Positions 24,106 to 32,519 of a stretch of DNA of 38,252 nt are shown here, piece after piece. Numbering within the stretch: the stretch's first letter is position 1; each line of letters begins with the position of its first letter. Location: contig CAJPOF010000016.1 in the NCBI GenBank assembly GCA_905372235.1, forward strand, positions 1-38,252, in the 5' to 3' direction. The stretch is from an uncultured Treponema sp. GTDB taxonomy: Bacteria > Spirochaetota > Spirochaetia > Treponematales > Treponemataceae. Both the position numbers and the translations under genes were made by a program. Below the pieces are notes generated by a model. It was not told the origin of the DNA, made no database searches, and saw nothing but the letters and a program-made list of their open reading frames with translations.

Positions 24106-25010
24106 TGCTTTCGTACCTACACGAATTTCATGCGGGAAACCATGCGGACATACTGAAACATTTTGTGCTTTTTCGCACAATAAAATACCTGAACAAAAAA
24201 GATAAGCCGTACTCGTTTTTTGACACACATTCGGGAAGCGCGCTTTACGACATAAAAAGCGAAAAAGCCTATAAGACAGGGGAAGCCGCTTCCGGAATAG
24301 AAAAACTTCTTTCCGCCGCGAATGAAAATCCTTCTTCCGTTTCTGAAATCCTTAAAGATTATCTTTCTTTTGTGGACGGTTTTGTCTCGGAAGGTCTTTA
24401 TCCCGGAAGTCCGGTTTTTGAATCGCTGTGCGTTCTTCCTGAATCCAAGGTTTATCTTACGGAACTTCACAAGGCGGAACACGAAAAACTTTGTTCCAAC
24501 ATGAAAAAAATCAAGGGAGTTCGTCCGGTTATAAAAAATATTTCGGGCTGGACTTTCATAAAAGGGAACGTTCCGCCTCCTCTAAAGCGTGGCGGAATCC
24601 TTTGCGACCCCAGTTACGAGGATTCAATCGACTACGAGAATGCAGCTTTATATCTTTCCGGGGCGAATGAAAAATGGAGCGGTGCGACAATCCTTTTGTG
24701 GTATCCTTTTCTTGCGAACAGGAAGGATGAAATCCGGCTTATGAAAGAAAGAATCGTTTATGCGGTAAAGAAAAAGATTTCGTCCACGGAAGTGCTTGAT
24801 ATTCGTCTTTTTGTAGACACGGAGGATAGCCACACGGAAACTTCCTTGAAAGATTCCATCGGAAGCGCAAAACCAAGGCTTTACGGAAGCGGAATGTTCG
24901 TGGTGAATCCGAGCTGGACTTTAATGGAAGAGTGCAGGGAATGCCTTCCATATCTTTCCAAAATACTTGGGCGAGAAGGTAACGGCTCTTTCTGCGTGGA
25001 GATGCGTTGA
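24105..25010 (+). CDS. rlmJ: 23S rRNA (adenine-N6)-methyltransferase RlmJ-like
   Basis: RlmJ methylates N6 of an adenine in 23S rRNA (A2030 in E. coli). The 301-residue protein opens with MLSYLHEFHAGNHADILKH, the family signature, and has FFDTHSGSALYD for SAM binding, LYPGSP, and a catalytic motif IV DPSYED at Asp168. E. coli has DPPYE, so the second proline is serine here, a change tolerated in N6-adenine methyltransferases (for example DPPY/NPPY/DPSY types). The start overlaps the nadE stop by one base (TGATG). No terminator is evident before tyrS. Unlike rlmK, it shares an operon with metabolic genes. Confidence 0.93.
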   Translation: MLSYLHEFHAGNHADILKHFVLFRTIKYLNKKDKPYSFFDTHSGSALYDIKSEKAYKTGEAASGIEKLLSAANENPSSVSEILKDYLSFVDGFVSEGLYPGSPVFESLCVLPESKVYLTELHKAEHEKLCSNMKKIKGVRPVIKNISGWTFIKGNVPPPLKRGGILCDPSYEDSIDYENAALYLSGANEKWSGATILLWYPFLANRKDEIRLMKERIVYAVKKKISSTEVLDIRLFVDTEDSHTETSLKDSIGSAKPRLYGSGMFVVNPSWTLMEECRECLPYLSKILGREGNGSFCVEMR

Positions 25011-25093
25011 ATTTAAAAAATGACCATATGCAAAAGGTTTCCTTTTACGCCTATTGTGAATATATACCGAATTGTTTACAAAAAACTCTGCGT

Positions 25094-25122
25094 ATTGAAA
25101 ATAATTTTTCGTTTAACTATAA
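25094..25122 (+). promoter_or_regulatory. Promoter of tyrS
   Basis: TTGAAA (25094-25099) and a perfect TATAAT (25117-25122) are 17 bp apart. Transcription would start near 25129, giving a leader of about 138 nt. Confidence 0.75.
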
Positions 25123-25144
25123 TTTTTGGACAAATCTTATTTCA

Positions 25145-25253
25145 TACAAGTTTGCTTGAGCGCAAACTTGTATATTATCTGCACATTCTCATTTCATTGC
25201 GAATGTGCGTAAAAAAGATTAATCGAAAGTTGAAACTTTCGATTAATCTTTTT
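25145..25253 (+). promoter_or_regulatory. Three-hairpin tyrS leader ending in a terminator-like stem
   Basis: Hairpin I is TACAAGTTTGC (25145-25155) with GCAAACTTGTA (25162-25172). Hairpin II is GCACATTC (25181-25188) with GAATGTGC (25201-25208). Hairpin III has perfect 20-nt arms, 25212-25231 and 25234-25253, and ends in TTTTT three bases before the AAGGAG ribosome-binding site. All arms are perfect. There is no T-box sequence (UGG...ACC bulge), so this is not a T-box leader I can recognise. Confidence 0.75.
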
Positions 25254-25266
25254 ATAAGGAGTAAAA

Positions 25267-26499
25267 ATGACTTTGTTTGAGGATCTGAAATGGCGAGGTC
25301 TTGTAAAGGACATCGCGGGTGAAGAAAGCGAGTTAAAGAAAGTGCTTGACGGAAATCCCATAACTTTTTATTGGGGAACAGATCCTACCGCCGACAGCCT
25401 TCATCTTGGGCATTATTCGTCGCTCTGCATGGCAAAGCGTCTTTCCGACGCAGGCCACAAGCCAATCCTTTTGTGTGGCGGTGCTACAGGAAGAATCGGA
25501 GATCCGCGTCCCACGGCTGAGCGGGAAATAATTTCCGAAGAAGATGTGAATTACAACATAAAAAAAATCCGTTCGCAGGTCTCCGGCATTGTGCCTTCTG
25601 CTGAACTTGTGGATAACTACGACTGGCTTAAAAATTATACGTTCCTTGATTTTTTGCGGGACATCGGAAAATATGTGAATCTGAACTATATGCTCGACAA
25701 AGACATAATACGTCGCAGGCTTGATACGGGAATCACTTACGCAGAATTTTCGTATATGCTGATTCAGGGCTACGATTTTGTGCATCTTTACAGCGAGAAA
25801 AACTGCATAATGCAGGTTGCAGGAAGCGACCAGTGGGGGAACATCACGACTGGGGTAGACCTCATAAGAAAAATCCTTGACAAACCTGCGTATGCCTTCA
25901 CCATGCCGTTGATTCTTGATCCGTCGGGGAAAAAATTCGGAAAATCGGAAGGAAACGCTCTCTGGCTTAACAAAGAAAAGACTTCCGCATACGAAATATA
26001 CCAGTACCTTATAAACACGGATGACTCAAAGGTTCTTGAATACCTGAAGGTGTTCACTTTCCTTGGGCGAGAAGCGATAGAAGAGATATACGAGAAGCAG
26101 AAGGCTGCTCCTGAGACTAGAATTGCGCAGAAAACTTTGGCGTGGGAGGTCGTAAAGGACATCCACGGAAAGGACGAGGCGGACAACGCTGTTGATGTGA
26201 GCCAAAAACTTTTCGCAGGGGATTTTTCCGGGCTTTCGGTAAAAGACATAAAACTTGGATTCAAGGGAGTGCCTTCTTTCAGAATTTCAGGGGAACTTCC
26301 GTTGATCGATGTTTTGGTTCAGAACAAAATCGCATCGTCAAAACGAGAAGGAAGGGAGTTCATAAAGGGGAACGCCATTTCAGTGAACGGAAAAGCCGCA
26401 ACGGACGAATCTATGATAGTCTCAAAGGACTTAGCGATTGACGGTCAAGTTATAGTTATTCGTCGTGGAAAGAAAAAATATTATCTTGCGGAAATATAA
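25267..26499 (+). CDS. tyrS: Tyrosyl-tRNA synthetase
   Basis: This 410-residue class I synthetase is of TyrRS length and plan. It has the HIGH-type motif HLGH (46-49) after FYWGTDPTADSL, the tyrosine-pocket segments ITYAEFSYMLIQGYDF and QVAGSDQWGN, the KMSKS-type motif KFGKS (223-227), and a C-terminal S4 RNA-binding domain (SSKREGREFIKGNAISVNG). AAGGAG lies 5 nt before ATG 25267. The upstream leader suggests control by attenuation. The stop is 2 bp from the end of the convergent ParB-like gene, leaving no room for a separate terminator. Confidence 0.97.
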   Translation: MTLFEDLKWRGLVKDIAGEESELKKVLDGNPITFYWGTDPTADSLHLGHYSSLCMAKRLSDAGHKPILLCGGATGRIGDPRPTAEREIISEEDVNYNIKKIRSQVSGIVPSAELVDNYDWLKNYTFLDFLRDIGKYVNLNYMLDKDIIRRRLDTGITYAEFSYMLIQGYDFVHLYSEKNCIMQVAGSDQWGNITTGVDLIRKILDKPAYAFTMPLILDPSGKKFGKSEGNALWLNKEKTSAYEIYQYLINTDDSKVLEYLKVFTFLGREAIEEIYEKQKAAPETRIAQKTLAWEVVKDIHGKDEADNAVDVSQKLFAGDFSGLSVKDIKLGFKGVPSFRISGELPLIDVLVQNKIASSKREGREFIKGNAISVNGKAATDESMIVSKDLAIDGQVIVIRRGKKKYYLAEI

Positions 26500-26501
26500 C
26501 T

Positions 26502-26900
26502 TTATTTTTTGCAGAATATTGATTTTATCCGGCTGAAAAAACGCTTGATTTTTCTCCAGATTTTTGCAAAAAACGAAGGATTCCGCAGTTTGTCTAGCCG
26601 TCTGTAGCCTTCAAGGAGTTCTTCGCTTGTAAATTCTTTACGCTGGTTGTTTTCTTCAAGCTCGATTTCAAGTTCTTCTGTTTCGTTAAGATTATCCACT
26701 ATGACGGCGTTTATGTTTGACCAGCCGAGCTGTTTTGCTGCTTGAAGACGGCGTTCACCTGCTATAAGCTCAAGGTGCGAATTCAAGGTGATGGGATTAA
26801 GAAGTCCGTACGCCCTTAGGCTGTTTTTCAAAGGTTCTAAATCGCCCAAATCCTTTCGGATTCTTTTTTTTATCTTGATGTCATCGATGTTCACCAGCAT
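26502..26900 (-). CDS. ParB N-terminal-domain protein with basic amphipathic tail
   Basis: The 132-residue protein has the ParB/Srx fold: IDDIKIKKRIRKD, GLLNPITL, the nucleotide-binding GERRLQAA and then ENNQRKEF. These match the CTP-binding boxes of ParB (GERRxxA and ENxQR). The helix-turn-helix that reads parS and the C-terminal dimerisation domain are absent. The last 23 residues (110-132) alternate Phe/Ile/Trp with Lys/Arg and look like an amphipathic membrane-binding helix. ATG 26900 has an AAAAGGG ribosome-binding site. It lies 63 bp behind the PBP1A gene on the same strand, so a role near the cell-wall machinery is possible, but its function is unknown. Confidence 0.85.
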   Translation of the reverse strand: MLVNIDDIKIKKRIRKDLGDLEPLKNSLRAYGLLNPITLNSHLELIAGERRLQAAKQLGWSNINAVIVDNLNETEELEIELEENNQRKEFTSEELLEGYRRLDKLRNPSFFAKIWRKIKRFFSRIKSIFCKK

Positions 26901-26963
26901 ATGTTCGACCCTTTTCGATTCTGCTCTTTTAAAAAATGGCGTTGAAAATCCTGGATTTCAATG

Positions 26964-29507
26964 TCATTCCATAAAAATGTTGTAGTCAAAATTTTCGGTT
27001 TCAGGTTGCCCTTTGTCTTCCTTTCCGACATCTTCATCGATTAAATTTTCATACCCCGGTTCCAAAAAGTCAAGGTTTATCTTCAGCGGTGTGGTGTCAA
27101 CTTTTTCGGTCAGGTGCTGGCCGGACTTGTACATCTCGCTTTTCAGCCTGGATATAGAAAGGACGGACGACGAATTGGACGAGTGTATGTGGCATATTTC
27201 CGTGGGTTGCGTTCCCTGAAGATACCACTGCGTTGTAAGATGCCCTTCGCACGCCGGTGTGGGAATTCCGCCGCTTTCCGAGCATACGGTCGCCTTGATT
27301 ACGCCTTCGATTGGCTGCGGAAAATCCTTTGCGATAAGGTTCTGGTGGATTTCTCTCATGTAGTCGCCCCATGCAAATCCTGCGAGCGTCGCTCCTGTTA
27401 TCTTTAGACCAAGCGAGCGTCCGGGTCTGTCAAATCCGAACCAAAACGTAGATGTGTAATACGGCGAAAATCCCGATGTCCATGCGTCAGCCCAGTTCTG
27501 CGTGGTTCCGGTTTTTCCTGCCATGGGCATTGTGTATTCTTTTCCGTCTTCCGTTTTGTAGTTGAACTTCCATTTTTGTCGCCACAGAGTTCCGGACTGC
27601 ACAGTCTGCTCAAGGAGTTTTGTCATGACGAATGCCGTTTCCCTAGGAATTACCTGCACTGCGTCTCCCTTTGACTGCTGCGAAAGCCGGATTTCCCGTT
27701 CCGGATTTAGGATAAGGTTTCCGTTCCTATCCTCGACGGTCCGGATTGCCATTGGAGTTACCGCTTTTCCTCCGTTCGCTATCACGGCGTATGCGCGCGC
27801 AAGTTCTATAGGACGAACCGAACAGACTCCAAGACCGATGGGGTATCCCGGCACGAACCCTCTTGACGAAAGTTCGTCTTTTGGTATTCCCAAAAGGCTT
27901 GCGGCTCTGTCGATTGCCGCCTCGAATCCGATTCCGTCAAGAACCTTTAGCGATGGAACATTCATAGAAGCTTTTAGCGCATGGTACAAAGGAACGTTTC
28001 CAAGCCATTCGTCTTGGAAATTCTGCGGAATGTAAGGTTTTCCATCTGAAGTGTGGAAGACGACCGGCGTGTCGGATATTATTGTCGTCGGATTGAATTT
28101 TCTTGAGTTTATCGCCTCTGTGTAGTAAAGGGGCTTGAAGGTGGAACCCGGCTGGAGTTTTGCCTGCGTGGCTCGTATGAACTGGTTTTCTGAGTCGAAC
28201 TTTGAGCCTCCGACAAGGGCTGTTATGTAGCCGGTCTCGTTTTCAATCGAAATCATCGTGCCTTCGACTGTGGTTTTCTCGTTCGCTTTTTTCGCTTGAA
28301 TGTTCGCTTTGTTCACAACGTCGACTTTCAGGCTTTCGATTCCGCACATTAGCGAGAACACGTCTACAATCGGATTCACCTGTGAAAGGTAGGTGGATTT
28401 TGATATTGTATGCGACCTTCTTGAGCCGACTTTGAGTTCGGGAATGTTGAACAAGAGCGAAAGCAGTTCCGCCATCGGAATGTATGTCCTGTATGCGGTC
28501 GTGGAACGCCTTGAGCGTTCCTCTTGATAGCGTTCGTTCGCTATTTTTATCCATTTGTCCATGGAATCCTGCGCCGCCTTTTGATGGGAAAGGTCGAGCG
28601 TCGTGTTTACGGTAAAGCCGCTTGTGTATATGTTTTGGCTTCCGTAAATCATGTTTCCGAGTTCCCGCCGAACGTATTCGCTGAACCACGGAGCTTTGTC
28701 GTCCCGCATCATGTAGGCGGAAGAACTTGTCCTTGTGTAGTCGAATGATGCCCAGAATTCATCGAAGGATTCTGTGGCTTCCTCTTGAGTTACGTAGCCT
28801 TGCTTCACCATGGAATCCAAAACGTTCTTCTGACGTTCGCGGGCGCGGTTTGGGTGGTCAAACGGATTGTAAAACGCAGGGTTTGAAAGCTGAATCACAA
28901 GAATTGCCGATTCCGCCGGCGTGATTTCGGTCGCGTTGTGTCCGAAATAATATTTTGACGCGGCGTTCACACCGTATGTTCCGCCGCCAAAGTATATTTT
29001 GTTCAGGTAAAGTTCAAGAATCTCGTTTTTGGAATACCGCCTTTCCATTTGGATTGCCCACCAAAGTTCCCTGAGTTTTCTCATTACGCTCATGTCGGAA
29101 CGGTCTGCGTAAATGGTTCCGGCTATCTGTTGGGTCAAGGTAGAACCGCCGCCGAGTTTTCTTCCTGTAAGTTTTCCGAAGACGGCACGGAAAAGAGCCT
29201 TGTAGCTGAATCCTCTGTGGGAATAAAAAATTCTGTCTTCCCTTGTAAGGAGTGCGTCTATCATATGCTGCGGCAGCTTGTTCAGGCTGATTATCTCTCG
29301 TTTTTCATCGGAAGCGAATTCGGTTATGAGTTCTCCGTTTATGTCAAGAAGTTTTGTGGGAAGAGCTGTGTCGAACGACGTAAGAAATTCAGTGTTTTTT
29401 ATGTTCTGTGTCTCCGAAAGCATCCAGCCGAGCGCGCTTCCAATCAGAATAGCCGACAAAAATAGAACAAGAAGCCATGAAATGGTGGACTTTTTAATCT
29501 TTTCCAT
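26964..29507 (-). CDS. Penicillin-binding protein 1A (bifunctional peptidoglycan synthase)
   Basis: The 847-residue class A PBP polymerises glycan strands and cross-links peptides outside the inner membrane. A single N-terminal membrane segment (about 10-30) precedes the GT51 glycosyltransferase domain with catalytic Glu90 (TREDRIFYSHRGF), GGSTLTQQIAG and LELYLNKIYFGGGTYG. The transpeptidase domain has PGSTFK with nucleophile Ser455, ASMNVPSL and GKTGTTQNW. The C-terminal tail is acidic. No Shine-Dalgarno precedes ATG 29507, but a promoter is positioned for a near-leaderless mRNA. A candidate RNA gene with its own terminator lies 246 bp upstream. Confidence 0.95.
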   Translation of the reverse strand: MEKIKKSTISWLLVLFLSAILIGSALGWMLSETQNIKNTEFLTSFDTALPTKLLDINGELITEFASDEKREIISLNKLPQHMIDALLTREDRIFYSHRGFSYKALFRAVFGKLTGRKLGGGSTLTQQIAGTIYADRSDMSVMRKLRELWWAIQMERRYSKNEILELYLNKIYFGGGTYGVNAASKYYFGHNATEITPAESAILVIQLSNPAFYNPFDHPNRARERQKNVLDSMVKQGYVTQEEATESFDEFWASFDYTRTSSSAYMMRDDKAPWFSEYVRRELGNMIYGSQNIYTSGFTVNTTLDLSHQKAAQDSMDKWIKIANERYQEERSRRSTTAYRTYIPMAELLSLLFNIPELKVGSRRSHTISKSTYLSQVNPIVDVFSLMCGIESLKVDVVNKANIQAKKANEKTTVEGTMISIENETGYITALVGGSKFDSENQFIRATQAKLQPGSTFKPLYYTEAINSRKFNPTTIISDTPVVFHTSDGKPYIPQNFQDEWLGNVPLYHALKASMNVPSLKVLDGIGFEAAIDRAASLLGIPKDELSSRGFVPGYPIGLGVCSVRPIELARAYAVIANGGKAVTPMAIRTVEDRNGNLILNPEREIRLSQQSKGDAVQVIPRETAFVMTKLLEQTVQSGTLWRQKWKFNYKTEDGKEYTMPMAGKTGTTQNWADAWTSGFSPYYTSTFWFGFDRPGRSLGLKITGATLAGFAWGDYMREIHQNLIAKDFPQPIEGVIKATVCSESGGIPTPACEGHLTTQWYLQGTQPTEICHIHSSNSSSVLSISRLKSEMYKSGQHLTEKVDTTPLKINLDFLEPGYENLIDEDVGKEDKGQPETENFDYNIFME

Positions 29508-29515
29508 ATTGTATA

Positions 29516-29544
29516 AAGATAGAAAAATACAATTCTTTTGTCAA
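29516..29544 (-). promoter_or_regulatory. Promoter of the PBP1A gene, placed for a near-leaderless transcript
   Basis: On the minus strand a perfect TTGACA (29544-29539) and TATCTT (29521-29516) are 17 bp apart. The predicted start is about 29508-29510, next to ATG 29507. Confidence 0.55.
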
Positions 29545-29752
29545 TTGAGCCTCGTAAGGTCACGGGAAACGATTTTTTAGGAAAGGAGAGGAGATTCCGA
29601 GAGGGAATGCGGATAGAAAAACAGACTTTGCAAGTTTTGCCGCAAGGAAAAACTTGGCTCAAACATACAACTGGCTACCAAATGAACGATGCCTTAATAT
29701 TCACGCCCCTCTGCTTGCCCCCAAATATTTTTTCCGCTGTATTTGTATTTGA

Positions 29753-29915
29753 TAAAAAAAAGGCTGTCCTTTGAGAAGTTATGGAAACTCCAGGACAGCC
29801 ATGCCCATCAGGCAACCAAGGGCATGGGTGGGAGAGGAAAATGCCCTTGGCATTTAAACTATCGGCTTGCGACCGCCTTTCCTTTAGCGTTTTTTGGATT
29901 TTTAATTTCCCGGAC
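29753..29915 (-). ncRNA. Candidate structured RNA (small RNA or leader) with intrinsic terminator
   Basis: Read on the minus strand, a GC-richer block inside AT-rich DNA ends in a strong terminator: a 9-bp stem (29800-29792 with 29770-29762) followed by eight T (29761-29754). Upstream, ATGCCAAGGGCAT leads into a 10-bp stem (29850-29841 with 29825-29816) around a 15-nt loop, TTTCCTCTCCCACCC. An alternative 8-bp stem (29827-29820 with 29806-29799) would break it. A further GGC...GCC hairpin lies near 29877-29864. The 5' end is uncertain; TATACA near 29949-29944 with TGAACA 17 bp upstream is a possible promoter. I recognise no riboswitch, tmRNA, SRP or 6S consensus. I see no gene in the rest of 29545-30160. 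Confidence 0.55.
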
Positions 29916-30160
29916 CGCATAATTGTATTTTGTGCGGATTAATTGTATAGTTTTTGCTAGACAGTCTGTTCATGAAGTCGATTTTTTTATCCAAAGGAAC
30001 TGCCGAAAAACTAACCGACTTTTTAGAGAACTCTTTGATTTTGTGAACCGTGTTTTTTGAAGCGGATGGGCTTCAGAGATTTTAAAGATTCCTTCTTTGC
30101 TTAAAGGAGTCTTTTGATTTTGTTCATGATTTTTTGACAGATTTTCATGGAGATTTTCCG

Positions 30161-30532
30161 ATGAGAAATTTTTTTGTGTCTTTGCTGAAGATTTTTCTTC
30201 TTTTTGCGCTGTGCGTTTTTTCCGCATTTGCCGTATCTTTTCCGCTTTGGATTTTTTCCACAAAAGCACCTTTTGCGTATACGGCGGTCTTTCTTTTCTT
30301 CTTTTTTGCGGCTTTTGTCTATGGAATCATAAAGACTTTCAAAAAATATGGAATTCCAAGGACGATTCGTGTGATTGTTTTTGTTCTTGTTGCGTTTTTT
30401 GCGCTTTATGCGGCGGTAAAACTTGTTTTTCTTGATATGAGGATTCCCGCGATTTTACTGATTTTGGCGGCTTTCGTTTTTGAAGTATTTTTCATGCGCA
30501 TTACAGGAAAAAAAATTGCATCAAAAAAATAG
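30161..30532 (+). CDS. Small multi-pass membrane protein of unknown function
   Basis: This is a 123-residue protein with four likely membrane segments and basic loops (KTFKKYG), ending in KKIASKK. GGAG (30149-30152) is 8 nt before ATG 30161; the 9-residue longer form from TTG 30134 has no ribosome-binding site. The next gene starts inside its end, so it is probably co-translated with the M23 peptidase. Composition is dominated by Phe, Val and Ala. I recognise no family. Confidence 0.7.
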   Translation: MRNFFVSLLKIFLLFALCVFSAFAVSFPLWIFSTKAPFAYTAVFLFFFFAAFVYGIIKTFKKYGIPRTIRVIVFVLVAFFALYAAVKLVFLDMRIPAILLILAAFVFEVFFMRITGKKIASKK

Positions 30533-31445
30533 TTTTTTTTCCAAACTCGCGCGATTTTTTGTTCCGCTTCCGATTCTTGTTTTCCTTCCGGGACTTCTTT
30601 ATTCGGTCGAAGTAGATGTCGTTCGTTCCCCAAAAATAGAAGAATTCAGGCGGACTGACATAAATTTTTTGCAGTTTCAGGCAGCCGTAAAGGAAAACGA
30701 CAAACTTTTTTTCGCTCAGAAAAAGACAGTCCCTGAATTTTTTGTATATGAATGTGGAAAAAAAGACAATCTTCTTTCGCTTGCCTCTTCGACGGGAATT
30801 CCATACGACACCCTTTCGACCGTGAATTCCGTGCCTTCCGTCTCTTCGTCGCTGGAAGGAAAAAACGTGGTGATTCCGACCGTGAAAGGGCTTTTTGTCT
30901 CCGAAAAACCCGGAACTTCCGTTGAAATACTTCTTTATAAAGAACATAAGGATTCGCTTGAAAGTGCGCCTTTTTTCAAAATCGGAGAAAGGAAATTCTA
31001 TTTTCTTGAGGGAAAGAGGTTTTCTCCTTATCAAAGGCTTTTTTTCCTGGATTCGGCGTTCACCCTTCCCTTGGATTCAAAGACCATAACGTCGGAGTTC
31101 GGGTTAAGGAAAAGTCCGGTGTACGGAACTTGGAAGCAGCACAATGGAATAGATTTTGCCGCCAAGGTTGGAGACAATGTTTACGCCTGCAAAGGTGGGA
31201 CTGTCACGCTTGCAAAAAAAAACGACGTTACATTCGGAAACTACATAATCATGACGCACGACGGGGGACTTACAAGTGTTTATGCCCATCTTTCTGAAAT
31301 TTATGTAAAGCACGGGGACGTTGTGAACGGCAGGGACATAATCGGAAAGTCGGGCGACACGGGGCAGGTTACAGGTCCGCATCTTCATTTTGAGATAAGG
31401 CGGAACGGCAATGCGCTTGACCCACGCTCATTGCTTCCCGTATGA
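30516..31445 (+). CDS. LysM/M23-family peptidoglycan metallopeptidase
   Basis: The 309-residue exported protein has a signal segment (about 8-30), a LysM-like module (FVYECGKKDNLLSLASSTGI to VVIPT) and a C-terminal M23 domain. The zinc motifs are HNGIDFAA (H-x3-D) and HLHFE (H-x-H), with SEFGLRKSPVYG before them, so the active site looks complete. M23 enzymes cut peptide cross-links in peptidoglycan. I start at TTG 30516, because AGGA lies 7 nt upstream and the signal peptide then begins properly; 30480 is longer but lacks a site. It overlaps the membrane-protein gene by 17 nt. Confidence 0.9.
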   Translation: MHQKNSFFSKLARFFVPLPILVFLPGLLYSVEVDVVRSPKIEEFRRTDINFLQFQAAVKENDKLFFAQKKTVPEFFVYECGKKDNLLSLASSTGIPYDTLSTVNSVPSVSSSLEGKNVVIPTVKGLFVSEKPGTSVEILLYKEHKDSLESAPFFKIGERKFYFLEGKRFSPYQRLFFLDSAFTLPLDSKTITSEFGLRKSPVYGTWKQHNGIDFAAKVGDNVYACKGGTVTLAKKNDVTFGNYIIMTHDGGLTSVYAHLSEIYVKHGDVVNGRDIIGKSGDTGQVTGPHLHFEIRRNGNALDPRSLLPV

Positions 31446-31456
31446 TTTTTGCCTTT

Positions 31457-31485
31457 TTGATTCCCTGGAATTATCTATTCATAAT
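31457..31485 (+). promoter_or_regulatory. Promoter of the PEGA-like gene / deoC pair
   Basis: TTGATT (31457-31462) and CATAAT (31480-31485) are 17 bp apart. The predicted start is near 31492, 11 nt before ATG 31503, again with no Shine-Dalgarno. Confidence 0.45.
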
Positions 31486-31502
31486 TTGAATATTGATGTA
31501 AA

Positions 31503-32516
31503 ATGTCCAAGATGAGTTTTAAATCAGCAAAGTTTCTTGCGTTGGTGTCGTTTTTCCTTTTGGCAAAATCGGTTTTGCCTGCCGAGAATTTTCGTGTGCG
31601 GAAGATTCATTTTGCGCTTCTTGAGGATTCCCCATCGTCCGAATCTACGTTCGTTACAGGAATCAACGACAGCATATGCGTGAAATTTCCCGAAAATCAT
31701 GAATTCATAGAGGGAATCGAAGTGAAGGTTCAGATTCCTTCCGCCGTGGCTTCATGGCAAGACAGCGTTGCGTTCTCGCTTTACGATAACGTTTCGCCCG
31801 TTCCAAGGGAAAACCTGATTGACTATTCGGGAACAAGGCTTTTTCTTCAGCCGCTTCCGTCTAAAGTCTACTGGATAGCGCAGATTCCGCTTAGTAAAAA
31901 TGCGTCTTCCATAAAGGACAGCGCATACACGACAAAGATAAATGTTATCCCAAACATAAAGTCTGGGTTTTCGTTCATAAGGTTCATGCAGGTTATGAAG
32001 GGAGTCCCCGAGGAGACTTTGAATTCGCATCTTACGGTAACCGTTAAGCCTTGCCTTTCTAACATGGGACGCATGACGATTTTCCTTGAAGGAGAGAACT
32101 CGGATGCAATCCATCCGGTTGATGTGTTTATGGACGGAAAGACTATTTTGTCGCACTTTGAGGGAAAAACTCATTCTGCGCTGATGAAGCCGGGGCTTTA
32201 CAACCTGAACGTCCAATCTTCGGATTACAGAAACGAGGTCAGGTCCGTGGTTGTGGAGCAGGCGAAAAACACTTTTGTGCGGATTTACCTCAAAAGTCTT
32301 CAGCCGCGTCTTTCCGTTACGGCGCCCGACAATGCGGATATTTTTCTTGACGGAAAGAAAATTACCGAGACCGGAAAGGATTTTGAGATTTCGGAGGGAG
32401 AACATAGAATCCGTTTTGTGCTTGGAAACTATGAGGTGATTAGGAATATTTCGGCGGAAAAAGGAAAGTCCTATGCGGCGAACCTTAACGTCGACTTAAA
32501 GATTTCAGAGGAGTAG
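31503..32516 (+). CDS. Exported PEGA-domain-like protein
   Basis: This is a 337-residue protein with a signal peptide ending near VLPAEN (about 27) and a beta-rich body. The C-terminal 60 residues (about 270-330) resemble a PEGA domain: LSVTAPDNADIFLDGKKI, then an EGEHRIRF strand and a final LNVDL strand. A related DVFMDGKTI segment sits near residue 210. PEGA domains are thought to bind envelope or S-layer components; nothing catalytic is visible. ATG 31512 is an alternative start. Neither start has a ribosome-binding site. deoC follows 3 bp after the stop, so the two share a transcript. Confidence 0.82.
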   Translation: MSKMSFKSAKFLALVSFFLLAKSVLPAENFRVRKIHFALLEDSPSSESTFVTGINDSICVKFPENHEFIEGIEVKVQIPSAVASWQDSVAFSLYDNVSPVPRENLIDYSGTRLFLQPLPSKVYWIAQIPLSKNASSIKDSAYTTKINVIPNIKSGFSFIRFMQVMKGVPEETLNSHLTVTVKPCLSNMGRMTIFLEGENSDAIHPVDVFMDGKTILSHFEGKTHSALMKPGLYNLNVQSSDYRNEVRSVVVEQAKNTFVRIYLKSLQPRLSVTAPDNADIFLDGKKITETGKDFEISEGEHRIRFVLGNYEVIRNISAEKGKSYAANLNVDLKISEE

Positions 32517-32519
32517 AAA

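Noticed and set aside
29753..29915. Possible c-di-GMP (GEMM) riboswitch, because of GTCGCAAGCC.
   Set aside because: The rest of the GEMM core (AGGGCAAACC, GAAA tetraloop and receptor order) is missing.
29675..29920. An 81-codon minus-strand open frame across the candidate RNA.
   Set aside because: It runs through the hairpins and terminator and has no family resemblance; the conserved-looking feature is RNA structure.
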